A stretch of DNA of 64,000 bases. Source: Candidatus Kapaibacterium thiocyanatum (lineage in GTDB: Bacteria > Bacteroidota > Ignavibacteria > Kapaibacteriales > Kapaibacteriaceae). The notes under the pieces were generated by a model. It was not told the DNA's origin. It was given only the letters and a program-made list of their open reading frames with translations, and searched no databases. Each line of letters begins with the position of its first letter. The stretch's first letter is position 1. The stretch covers positions 186,001 to 250,000 of the forward strand of contig MKVH01000013.1 in the NCBI GenBank assembly GCA_001899175.1, in the 5' to 3' direction. Below, one piece after another: positions 30,225 to 37,734 of this stretch. A program made the translations under genes and the position numbers.

Positions 30225-30611
30225 TCAGAGGGCCTTCATCCAGGCCGGTACATGCTCTTCGGGCTCGGCCAACCAGACCTCGCCATTCTCTTCGTGAACG
30301 TCGTACAACGGTAACCGCGAGCTGCCGATCAACGGCTCGCCCGTGACGATGGAATACGTCCACCCGTGCAGAGGACACTGCACCGTGCCGTCGACGACCA
30401 GACCCTCGGCGATCAATGCCGCATGCTTGTGCGGACAGATGTTGCTCACGGCCCGTACGATTCCATCGACACGGAAGATGGCGATCGAATGCTCGAGATC
30501 GATGTCGACCCGATATCCTCGCCGTTCCGTGACGTCGACACTCAGACAGACCTTGCGATAGACACGACCACCGACGTCCCGTGTCTCCGCTTCATGCCAT
30601 GGGAAACGCAT
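30225..30611 (-). CDS. Rieske [2Fe-2S] ferredoxin-like protein
   Basis: The 128-residue protein is a single Rieske domain. The cluster ligands are Cys59-X-His61 (ICPHKH) and Cys79-X2-His82 (CPLHGWTY), with the usual intervening loop. The size fits soluble Rieske ferredoxins or NirD-like electron carriers. The gene overlaps the end of the metallo-hydrolase gene by 20 bp, so the two are surely co-expressed. No oxygenase alpha subunit is adjacent; one lies 25 kb away (3776-4855), and pairing with it is only a possibility. Confidence 0.88.
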   Translation of the reverse strand: MRFPWHEAETRDVGGRVYRKVCLSVDVTERRGYRVDIDLEHSIAIFRVDGIVRAVSNICPHKHAALIAEGLVVDGTVQCPLHGWTYSIVTGEPLIGSSRLPLYDVHEENGEVWLAEPEEHVPAWMKAL

Positions 30612-31446
30612 CGCGGAGCTCCGGTCCCTTGTTCCCCATCACGATACGTGCGGCGGAGCGCAGTGCATCGTGTTCGAAGACGACGATCCATTCCTCGTCG
30701 ATGATCTGCGGCAGGATCCGCTTCTTCTCGGCGATGGACACGAGCGGCTGACAGTCGTATGCCATGACGTAGGGTACTGGCGCGTGTGCGCCGGTCGGCA
30801 TGAGGTCCGCGGGGTAGAAGAGCGTCGTGGTACCGTCGCTGATCCGTACGCTCTGCATGCCGAACGTATGACCGAACAGCGGATCGACGTGAATCATCGG
30901 GAACAGTTCGCCCGGACCTTCGAGAAGGGTCAGGCGGCCATGTTCCTGCAGCGGCACGAACTGGTCGGCTACGAACGAGGCGCGATCCTTTTCGGAAGGA
31001 GCCAGGGCCCATTCCCATTGCTCACGCTGGACATGGTACCAGGCATTCGGGAATCGCGGTGCGAGAGCACCGTGTTCTCCTTGCGTGACGGCACCACCGG
31101 CATGGTCGAAATGCAGGTGCGTCAGGATGACGTCGGTGACGTCGCCCACTCCCACCCCCAGCGCTTCGAGCGAACGCTCGAGCGAGGCCGTGGCGAACTC
31201 CATCCCGTAGATGTCCTGCTGCTTCGCTGGCGTCTGCGGGCTGTTGCCCGTATCGACGAGGATCGTCCGTTCATCCGAACGCAGCAGCAGACAACGGGAG
31301 ACCATCGGAATCCTGTTCCTGTCGTCCGGATCGGTATAGGCGCGGGTCCACAGGGCCTTCGGTACGACGCCGAACATCGCCCCCCCGTCGAGGCCGAACG
31401 ATCCGGTGTCCACCAGATCGATGGTATAGTTGCCGATCTTCATCAT
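30592..31446 (-). CDS. Metallo-beta-lactamase-fold hydrolase (YtnP/lactonase-like)
   Basis: The 284-residue protein has the di-metal motif THLHFDH (His110, His112, Asp114, His115), the preceding DTG of the first strand (LVDTGNSP) and a later GHTFGMQSV histidine. The N-terminal stretch with VPKALW and IPMVSRCLLLRSDERTIL resembles the AttM/YtnP branch of the family, which includes N-acyl-homoserine lactonases and other esterases. The real substrate is not determined by these motifs. AAGGAATGGA precedes the ATG; a second ATG follows one codon later. It overlaps the Rieske ferredoxin gene by 20 bp, an unusual partnership suggesting a shared pathway. Confidence 0.85.
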   Translation of the reverse strand: MMKIGNYTIDLVDTGSFGLDGGAMFGVVPKALWTRAYTDPDDRNRIPMVSRCLLLRSDERTILVDTGNSPQTPAKQQDIYGMEFATASLERSLEALGVGVGDVTDVILTHLHFDHAGGAVTQGEHGALAPRFPNAWYHVQREQWEWALAPSEKDRASFVADQFVPLQEHGRLTLLEGPGELFPMIHVDPLFGHTFGMQSVRISDGTTTLFYPADLMPTGAHAPVPYVMAYDCQPLVSIAEKKRILPQIIDEEWIVVFEHDALRSAARIVMGNKGPELRDAFPMA

Positions 31447-31502
31447 TCCATTCCTTCGTTATGCATTTCATTCATTATTGAGTATCCGTCCGCCAATGAC
31501 CA

Positions 31503-32348
31503 TCAATCGTCGAAGACGAAGACCGGCTCATGATAATAGCGGGCCTTCTTGCCGGTGACCTTGGCCGTGAGCCAGCGCTGCAGCCAGGCATTCTTCTCCT
31601 CGATCGGAGCGGCGATGTCCAGCATGTCCAGCGAGATGTTCACGTTCAGTGCCCGTCCGGGAATGACGTGGCGTGTGATCCCTGCGGGAAGCAGATCGCC
31701 TTCGGCGGCGGCACGAAGGATATCGGCCTCGCGCCAGGCCGGGAACAGGACGATGGCCGGGCAGCCTTCGGCACGACGGATCGTGGCCTGGAGGTCGTCG
31801 TTGACGATCCGGTGAATCTCTCCGAAGCCGCCGTAGAGACGGACCAGCTGACGGAGGATGTGCGGCACCGAGGTCTCGGCGCTGGCCTTCGTGAGCAGAT
31901 GCGTCCGTTCCGGCGTTTCCATGATGGCTGCCGCCGCTTCGTTGGCGGCGAGTGCCGCTTCCGCTTCGGCCACGGTCGTCATGGTCACCACCGCGCCGTC
32001 GAGATGCCCGAGATGATCGAGGACGGTACGTGCCGCATTGTCGCGGAGAAGGTGGTACCATGCCTCGAGGCGGATCACGGTCATGTCGTACGGAACGACC
32101 TGTACCAGGATATCGTGGCAACCGATGGCCCGTGTGGCCGTGGTTCGGGTCGCACCGTCGAGTACGACGTAGCGTATCGGAGAAGAGCCCGGGACTTCGG
32201 CGACGATGGGAGGATTGCGCAGGATGCCGTCGCGTTCCATCGACGTTCTCAGTCGATTGACGCGGTCGGGGTCGGTTTCCTCGTGCAGGAACAACTGCTC
32301 CACGGGCACGATGCGAAGGTCGAGATGGCGGGTGTCGAGTGACGTCAT
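31503..32348 (-). CDS. ParB-domain protein resembling free-serine kinases (SerK/SbnI type)
   Basis: The N-terminal 75 residues form a ParB/sulfiredoxin-like fold. The segment HEETDPDRVNRLRTSMERDG carries Glu23 and Glu24, followed by ILRNPPIV and VVLDGATRTTATRAIG. The E-E pair and the LDG-x-x-R motif (Asp64 to Arg68) are the parts shared with SerK and SbnI, ParB-fold enzymes that phosphorylate free serine. The C-terminal 200 residues, ending in HVIPGRALNVNISLDML, differ from chromosomal ParB proteins, which carry a DNA-binding HTH. This makes a partition role unlikely. Kinase activity is inference. The ATG at 32348 is preferred over one 14 codons upstream; CTTTG lies 4 nt before it. Confidence 0.6.
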   Translation of the reverse strand: MTSLDTRHLDLRIVPVEQLFLHEETDPDRVNRLRTSMERDGILRNPPIVAEVPGSSPIRYVVLDGATRTTATRAIGCHDILVQVVPYDMTVIRLEAWYHLLRDNAARTVLDHLGHLDGAVVTMTTVAEAEAALAANEAAAAIMETPERTHLLTKASAETSVPHILRQLVRLYGGFGEIHRIVNDDLQATIRRAEGCPAIVLFPAWREADILRAAAEGDLLPAGITRHVIPGRALNVNISLDMLDIAAPIEEKNAWLQRWLTAKVTGKKARYYHEPVFVFDD

Positions 32349-32389
32349 GCGGCAAAGATCGTGCTTTCGGAGAGGCTGTAAAACCAGCA

Positions 32390-32421
32390 TTGGTAAAATT
32401 GATCGCTACGCAGTAGTTTTG
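32390..32421 (+). promoter_or_regulatory. Bacteroidota-type promoter TTG-N21-TAGTTTTG for the PpiD-like gene
   Basis: TTG at 32390-32392 and TAGTTTTG at 32414-32421 match both elements of the FCB housekeeping promoter with a 21-nt spacer. Confidence 0.6.
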
Positions 32422-32480
32422 CCGCTTCGTAAGCTGTTGACTAGTCGTTGTCTACGTCATTTGCCGGAGTTTCGTCGCCC

Positions 32481-34643
32481 ATGGGTGCCATCACCAGGAT
32501 TCGCCAGATCTCTCCTTTATTTCTTGCCGTCGTGGCAGTTCTGTTCATCGTCTTCATGGTGATACAGGACTCGAGCTGCAGCACCATGCGTTCGTCCCAG
32601 CAGGGCGCAGCCAACACAGTCGTTGGCACGGTGAACGGTACGAAGATCACGCTTGCCGAGTACGAGTTGCGCGTACGCGCGATGACGGAACGGCAGAAGC
32701 AAGCCAATCCCAATGCCGAGGTCGACGACGAAGCATTGCGTCAGCAGGTCTGGGATGAACTCGTCAACGAAATCATCCGGAAGCAGGAAGCCGAGAAGCT
32801 CGGCATCGTGATCACGGACCAGGAAATCACCGACGTGATGCTCATCAACCCGCCGGATTATCTCCAGCAGGGCTTCCGCGATTCAACGGGCCGTTTCATG
32901 CGCGATCAGTATCTGCAGCTCATGACGGATCCCGAAAGCCTGGGCAACATCCTCCGTAGCCAGAAGATGCCGGAAGAGGAAGTGGAACGCCAGGTGGCGC
33001 TCTTCAAGAAGCAGCTCATCGACGTCGAGGACGACATCCGCAAGTTCAAGCTCGACGAAGCGCTGCGTACGGCCGTCGGCGCCACGGCGAGCGTCGTCTC
33101 CCCCACCTACGCCGAACTGAACTATCAGACGGACAACAGCGCCGCCGACATCAAGGTCGTGGCTCTCGATGCCATGCGCATTCCCGACGCCGAAGCGAAG
33201 ATCAGCGACGACGAAGCCAAGGCCTACTACGAGCAGAACAAGGAATTCTACGAGCAGAAGCGCGGCCGCAAGATCAAGTACATGGCCTTCCCGATCATCG
33301 CGTCGGGCAAGGACACGGCCGCCGCCATCGACCGCTCGAAGAAGCTCATGGAGATCTTCACCACGCTGCCGACCATCGAAGCCAAGGACTCCGCCTTCAC
33401 GGCCGAAATGGTCCGCCTGAACGGTACGACCAAGGACTTCACGAGCGTCAGCGAACTCGACCCGAATCTCAATACCGCGCTCATGTCCCTTCAGGAACGT
33501 GAAGTGTTCGGTCCCCTCTCGACGCCCGAAGGCACGAAGTACATGCGCCTCGATGGCCGCCGCGAAGGCGCCAGCCCCGTCGTCCGCGCAAGCCACATCC
33601 TGATCAATCTCGACGGCGGCAAGGACTCCGCCAAGGCTGCCGCAGAGAAGATCATGGCCCGTGCGAAGAAGGGTGAGGACTTCGCGACGCTCGCTCGTGA
33701 GAATTCGAAGGATCCCGGTTCGGCGATGAATGGCGGCGACCTCGGCTTCTTCGCCAAGGGGCGCATGGTCAAGCCCTTCGAAGACGCGGCATTCGGTGCA
33801 GCCATCGGTTCCGTCGTCGGCCCCATCGAAACGCAGTTCGGCTACCACATCATCAAGGTCACGGACAAGCAGAGCACGGAACTGAAGTATTCCGAGATCA
33901 CGATCAAGCCAACGATCAGCACGGCCACGAAGCAACGCATCATGGCCGAGGCATCACGCGCCGAGAAGACGATCGAAGCCGGCACGCCGATCGACGACAT
34001 GGGCAAGCAACTGAAGGTCAAGGTCGTGGAAACGCCCGTCTTCCAGGAGACGACGCCGATCCTCGGCTCCCGCGCCATCACGCAGTTCGCCTTCGATAAC
34101 GACAAGGGCAGCGTCCTCCGCCAGGAAACCAAGGGCTACGGCATGATCGTCGCCCAGGTCACCGACACGCGCGAACCCGGCATCAAGCCGTTCGAAGACG
34201 TACGCGAGGAAATCATCCGCAAGCTGGCCATCCGCAAGAAGATCGACATGCTGAAGAGCAAGGCCGAACAGATCGCCTCCTCCCTGCAGTCGGCCGGTAG
34301 CGTCGACGGCGCCAATACCATCGACCCCACCCTCGAAGCCCGCGTCCTCACCCAGGTCCGTAACAACGGCCAGCTCCAGGGCATCGGCACGGAATATGCC
34401 GTGACGCAAGCGGCCTACACGCAACCGATCGGTTCCGTCGGCAAGCCCGTCCGCGGCGAACGAGGTTGGTACATCGTCCAGGTCACGAACCGTACGGCAG
34501 CCGACATGGGCCGCTTTGCATCGGAGAAGACGGCAGTGATCCAGAACCTCGCCACGCGTACCCGCGGAACGGCATACTATGCCTGGTTCAACAAGGTCCG
34601 TGAGAACTCCGAGATCAAGGACGAACGTAACAAGCGCAACTGA
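32481..34643 (+). CDS. PpiD/SurA-type periplasmic peptidyl-prolyl isomerase
   Basis: The 720-residue protein has an N-terminal membrane anchor (about residues 11-29), a SurA-N/PpiD-like chaperone region (from [15 protein letters not shown]), and a parvulin domain at about 367-460 ([37 protein letters not shown]). A C-terminal chaperone-like region follows. The overall plan matches PpiD, the inner-membrane chaperone at the Sec translocon that helps envelope proteins fold. The ATG at 32481 is preferred; an in-frame TTG at 32448 would add 11 residues. A terminator follows it. Abundant outer-membrane barrels and T9SS cargo in this region fit a need for such a foldase. Confidence 0.88.
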   Translation: MGAITRIRQISPLFLAVVAVLFIVFMVIQDSSCSTMRSSQQGAANTVVGTVNGTKITLAEYELRVRAMTERQKQANPNAEVDDEALRQQVWDELVNEIIRKQEAEKLGIVITDQEITDVMLINPPDYLQQGFRDSTGRFMRDQYLQLMTDPESLGNILRSQKMPEEEVERQVALFKKQLIDVEDDIRKFKLDEALRTAVGATASVVSPTYAELNYQTDNSAADIKVVALDAMRIPDAEAKISDDEAKAYYEQNKEFYEQKRGRKIKYMAFPIIASGKDTAAAIDRSKKLMEIFTTLPTIEAKDSAFTAEMVRLNGTTKDFTSVSELDPNLNTALMSLQEREVFGPLSTPEGTKYMRLDGRREGASPVVRASHILINLDGGKDSAKAAAEKIMARAKKGEDFATLARENSKDPGSAMNGGDLGFFAKGRMVKPFEDAAFGAAIGSVVGPIETQFGYHIIKVTDKQSTELKYSEITIKPTISTATKQRIMAEASRAEKTIEAGTPIDDMGKQLKVKVVETPVFQETTPILGSRAITQFAFDNDKGSVLRQETKGYGMIVAQVTDTREPGIKPFEDVREEIIRKLAIRKKIDMLKSKAEQIASSLQSAGSVDGANTIDPTLEARVLTQVRNNGQLQGIGTEYAVTQAAYTQPIGSVGKPVRGERGWYIVQVTNRTAADMGRFASEKTAVIQNLATRTRGTAYYAWFNKVRENSEIKDERNKRN

Positions 34644-34674
34644 TCCATGACGCCTCGTGCGTCGTGAAACTTCG

Positions 34675-34733
34675 AAGGGCATTGGCGACGAGATACCGTG
34701 ACAACGGCTCTCCAACCGATGCCCTTTCTTTTT
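34675..34733 (+). terminator. Intrinsic terminator after the PpiD-like gene
   Basis: An 11-bp stem (AAGGGCATTGG with CCGATGCCCTT, one G-T pair) encloses a 30-nt loop and is followed by TCTTTTT. It separates the foldase gene from hpnC. Confidence 0.65.
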
Positions 34734-34751
34734 GCAGGAACATGATCGCCC

Positions 34752-35624
34752 ATGACGTCGAACCATCCTCTCAGCACATGCCCGGACGTCGCTTCGGCCG
34801 ATGCCGCCTATGCCTGGTGCATGGATCTGGCGACCTCGCACTACGAGAATTTTCCCGTAGCGAGCGTCCTGCTTCCTCCGCACATGCGCCGGCACGTCAG
34901 CGCCGTCTATGCCTTCAGCAGGGTCGGTGACGATATCGGTGATGAACCCTGGACGACGTCGATCGGCGAACGTCTGGCGGGCCTGACGGATATGGACGCC
35001 CTGGCCGATGCCGCAGCTGCCGGTCCCGTCGATAGGGGCAATGCCATCCTCGTCGCCCTCTCCCATACAATACGGGCCTGTGCCCTTCCCGTCGAGCCCT
35101 TGCATGCACTGATCGCAGCGTTCAGACAGGACGTCCTCTTCACGACCCTGCAGACGTGGGACGACGTCGATGCCTATTGCAGGAATTCCGCCGATCCCGT
35201 CGGTGAACTCGTCCTGCGTATCTCCGGCTCATGGACGCCGCAAGCGGGAGTCGCATCGGATGCGGTCTGCACCGGACTGCAGCTCGTCAATTTCTGGCAG
35301 GATATCTCCGTCGACCGTCCTCGTGGACGCGACTACCTGCCCGCCGCGCTACGGAAGGAGGTCGGCGATGCCGAGGCGCTGCGGCAGGCCTTCCAACGTA
35401 CACGCGACTTCTTCGTCTCCGGAGCTTCGGTCGTCGACCATGTCCGGAGCCTGCGCCTGCGTCTGGAGCTCAAGACCATCATCGCTGGAGGCATGGCCAT
35501 GCTCGACCGTTGCGTGGAGATGGACACGGCCCTGTTCCATGCGAGACCTGCGCTCGGAACTGGTGATTATCTTCGTATTCTCGGAAGAGTGATTACAGGA
35601 CGCTGGCGTCCACGATACAGATAA
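34752..35624 (+). CDS. hpnC: Squalene/phytoene synthase family protein, HpnC type
   Basis: HpnC converts presqualene diphosphate to hydroxysqualene in the three-enzyme HpnCDE route to squalene. The 290-residue product has the family's first Asp-rich motif DDIGDE (residues 60-65) after AVYAFSRVG, and the second motif QDISVDRPRGRDYLP near residue 183. The N-terminal YENFPVAS segment is characteristic of HpnC. It overlaps hpnD by one base at the junction TAATG, a conserved HpnC-HpnD arrangement. The FAD-dependent partner HpnE and squalene-hopene cyclase are not in the window. A phytoene synthase activity is the alternative. Confidence 0.82.
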   Translation: MTSNHPLSTCPDVASADAAYAWCMDLATSHYENFPVASVLLPPHMRRHVSAVYAFSRVGDDIGDEPWTTSIGERLAGLTDMDALADAAAAGPVDRGNAILVALSHTIRACALPVEPLHALIAAFRQDVLFTTLQTWDDVDAYCRNSADPVGELVLRISGSWTPQAGVASDAVCTGLQLVNFWQDISVDRPRGRDYLPAALRKEVGDAEALRQAFQRTRDFFVSGASVVDHVRSLRLRLELKTIIAGGMAMLDRCVEMDTALFHARPALGTGDYLRILGRVITGRWRPRYR

Positions 35625-36520
35625 TGAGCAATTACGTATTCACCGATATCGAAGAGCTGTCACCCGACCCGAAGGAAGGCACGACGAGCTTCTACTATTC
35701 GTTCTCCTTCCTCCCGAAGGAGGAACGGGAAGCCATCAATATCGTCTATGCCTTCTGCCGTCATATCGACGACATCGTGGACGACGTACCGTCGCTCGAT
35801 CCGGACGTCATCCAGCACAAGCGGCAACGGCTGCAGTGGTGGCGCACGGAGATCGAACGCTGCTATACCGGCGAGGAGCCCCACGTCCGTCTCAAGCGCC
35901 TGGCCCACGTCATCAACAGGTTCAACATCCCCAAGCAGCATCTCCTCACGGTGATCGACGGATGCGAGCGGGACCTCGTCCAGCGTCGCTACCGGACCTT
36001 CGCCGAGCTCAAGGAATATTGCTACAGTGTGGCCAGTGCCGTGGGGCTCATCAGCATAGAAATCTTCGGCTACAAGCACGAGGACACCCGTCAGTACGCC
36101 ATCAACCTCGGCTATGCCCTGCAGCTCACCAATATCCTGCGTGACGTGAAACAGGACAAGGACCGGGGCTACATCTACCTTCCCCAGGAAGACCTCGACC
36201 GCTTCAGGTACAGCGAGGAAGACCTCGTCAACGAGGTCTACAACGAGAACTTCGTGGCCTTGATGGAATTCCAGGCACGGCGCGCGCGGGAATACTATCA
36301 CAAGGCCCGTACCATGCTGCGGCCAGACGAGCGGCTCACGATGGTGGCGGCGGAGATCATGGACGCCATCTACTATCGCCTCCTGGAGAAGATCGAACTG
36401 CACGGATATCGCGTCTACACGCGCAGGATCCGGGTGTCGGCCACGCACAAGTTCATCACGGCCTTCCGCATCTGGCTGTCGAGCAAGCTCTTCGTGAAGA
36501 GAATTCGGCCGGGCAGCTAG
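35624..36520 (+). CDS. hpnD: Presqualene diphosphate synthase, HpnD type
   Basis: HpnD joins two farnesyl diphosphates into presqualene diphosphate. The 298-residue product has Asp-rich motif I HIDDIVDD (Asp49, Asp50, Asp53), the RTFAELKEYCYSVASAVGL block and motif II ILRDVKQDKDRGYIYLP (Asp173, Asp177). The FYYSF start and final basic tail are typical of HpnD. The start codon overlaps the hpnC stop, so the two are translationally coupled. The product could feed hopanoids, another squalene lipid or C30 carotenoids. Confidence 0.85.
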   Translation: MSNYVFTDIEELSPDPKEGTTSFYYSFSFLPKEEREAINIVYAFCRHIDDIVDDVPSLDPDVIQHKRQRLQWWRTEIERCYTGEEPHVRLKRLAHVINRFNIPKQHLLTVIDGCERDLVQRRYRTFAELKEYCYSVASAVGLISIEIFGYKHEDTRQYAINLGYALQLTNILRDVKQDKDRGYIYLPQEDLDRFRYSEEDLVNEVYNENFVALMEFQARRAREYYHKARTMLRPDERLTMVAAEIMDAIYYRLLEKIELHGYRVYTRRIRVSATHKFITAFRIWLSSKLFVKRIRPGS

Positions 36521-36542
36521 GGAAAGTAAGCCACCGCTTTCG

Positions 36543-36550
36543 TATTTTCG
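36543..36550 (+). promoter_or_regulatory. Probable -7 element (TATTTTCG) before nuoE
   Basis: TATTTTCG lies 26 nt before the nuoE ATG in the 56-bp gap after hpnD. It is the same one-base variant of TAnnTTTG seen before etfB. Confidence 0.4.
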
Positions 36551-36576
36551 GATGCTTCAACCCACGGAACAATGCC

Positions 36577-37050
36577 ATGTCCATCGCCTTTACCGCAGAA
36601 GAACTCACGTCGATCGATGCACTGAAAGCGAAGTATCCCGACCCCAAGGCGGCCATCATGCCCGTCCTGTGGATGGCGCAGAAGAAATGGGGATGGTTGA
36701 GTGAGGACGTCATGCGGTATATCGGCGACGTCATGAATCTTCCCTATTCGCACGTGCTCGGTGTGGCATCGTTCTACACGATGTACTTCAAGAAGCCGAT
36801 GGGCAAGCATCACGTCCAGGTATGCACGAACGTCAGTTGCATGCTCCGTGGCGGCGAGGCCATCTACAAGCACGTGAAGGAACGTCTTGGAATCGGCCAT
36901 AACGAGGCCACCAGCGACGGCACCTTCTCGCTCGAGGAAGTGGAATGCATGGGTGCCTGCGGCGGCGCTCCGATGGTCGCGATCAACGAGGACTTCTTCG
37001 AGAATGCGACGATCGCCCAGATCGACCAGCTCCTCGCCCAGAGGAAATGA
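36577..37050 (+). CDS. nuoE: NADH-quinone oxidoreductase subunit E (thioredoxin-like [2Fe-2S])
   Basis: NuoE carries cluster N1a in the NADH-oxidising module of complex I. The 157-residue protein has the helical head (AAIMPVLWMAQKKWGWLSEDV), the GVASFYTMY segment and the four cluster cysteines: Cys83 and Cys88 (CTNVSC), Cys124 and Cys128 (CMGAC). Homologous subunits occur in NAD-linked hydrogenases and formate dehydrogenases. Here nuoF is not downstream; an intrinsic terminator and an ECF sigma gene follow. The gene thus stands alone, separated from other complex I genes, which are not in the window. Confidence 0.9.
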   Translation: MSIAFTAEELTSIDALKAKYPDPKAAIMPVLWMAQKKWGWLSEDVMRYIGDVMNLPYSHVLGVASFYTMYFKKPMGKHHVQVCTNVSCMLRGGEAIYKHVKERLGIGHNEATSDGTFSLEEVECMGACGGAPMVAINEDFFENATIAQIDQLLAQRK

Positions 37051-37089
37051 TCCCGGCGCATCCCGCCGATATCCGAATGACTACCCCAT

Positions 37090-37117
37090 GAAGCCCTGCT
37101 CGACCGAGCCGGGCTTC
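37090..37117 (+). terminator. Intrinsic terminator after nuoE
   Basis: The stem GAAGCCC-t-GCTC / GAGC-c-GGGCTTC has an 11-bp core and one mismatch, loop GACC, followed by GTTGCTTTT. It isolates the ECF sigma gene from nuoE. Confidence 0.7.
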
Positions 37118-37146
37118 GTTGCTTTTGGCCCGTTTCGTCATCGTCG

Positions 37147-37170
37147 TGAAACTTTTTCCGGCCTTGCGTC
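37147..37170 (+). promoter_or_regulatory. Possible ECF-type promoter for the sigma-factor gene
   Basis: TGAAACTTT at 37147-37155 and CGTC at 37167-37170 resemble the AAC / CGTC boxes recognised by many ECF sigma factors, which often control their own genes. The spacer of 14 nt from AAC is about 1-2 nt short of the commonest value. The predicted start site falls a few bases before the GTG codon. Confidence 0.35.
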
Positions 37171-37181
37171 ACCTACCCTTC

Positions 37182-37730
37182 GTGCACAGCTCCTTACCTG
37201 ATCATACCGACGAGTTCTTCCGTCTGTTGGAATCGCATAGGGATCCCCTATGGCGTTTCGTGCGCTCCATGTGCCCGACCCATCACGACGCCGAGGACCT
37301 GCTCGGAGATACGGTACTGCAGGCTCATCAGGCCTTCCCGAAGCTCAGGGATCGTCAGGCCTTCATGTCCTTCCTGTTCACGATCGCCAGCAGGATCCGC
37401 CGGCGACAGCGATGGAGAAGGACGCTGTTCGGAACCTACGATGACGCCGCCGCCGAGGCCATCCCGCACGCCGATCCTCTACCCGATCATCAGGTCGACG
37501 TGGAACTGCTGCGGCAGGCCCTTCAGACGCTCCCGGATAAACAGCGCGAGACGGTCGTCCTGTTCGACGTTCTCGGGCTGAGCCTCGAAGAGGTCCGCAC
37601 CGTACAGGGCGGAACACTCTCCGGTGTGAAGTCCCGCCTGCTGCGCGCCAGGCGGACGCTCGCACGCCGCCTCGAGGCCGACGTGCCGGAGGAACCGGCA
37701 CCCATGATCATCCACCATCCCATTCTCTAG
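37182..37730 (+). CDS. ECF (sigma-70 family, group 4) RNA polymerase sigma factor
   Basis: The 182-residue protein has region 2 (LWRFVRSMCPTHHDAEDLLGDTVLQAH, with the core-binding DAEDL) and region 4 (LPDKQRETVVLFDVLGLSLEEV, then TLSGVKSRLLRARRTL as the DNA-reading helix). There is no region 3, as in ECF sigma factors. No ATG is available at the right place; GTG at 37182 is chosen because homology begins just after it and a candidate ECF promoter ends just before it. In-frame TTG at 37119 is an alternative. The next gene starts 4 bp downstream and has an anti-sigma-like N-terminus. Confidence 0.85.
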   Translation: MHSSLPDHTDEFFRLLESHRDPLWRFVRSMCPTHHDAEDLLGDTVLQAHQAFPKLRDRQAFMSFLFTIASRIRRRQRWRRTLFGTYDDAAAEAIPHADPLPDHQVDVELLRQALQTLPDKQRETVVLFDVLGLSLEEVRTVQGGTLSGVKSRLLRARRTLARRLEADVPEEPAPMIIHHPIL

Positions 37731-37734
37731 AGCC

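Noticed and set aside
31503-32348. Chromosome-partition ParB
   Set aside because: There is no HTH DNA-binding domain, no parA neighbour, and the C-terminus does not match ParB; the gene is not near a recognisable origin.
37119-37181. TTG start 21 codons upstream for the ECF sigma factor
   Set aside because: It overlaps the candidate ECF promoter; the extra residues do not resemble region 2 of sigma factors. GTG at 37182 is kept, with the TTG noted as an alternative.
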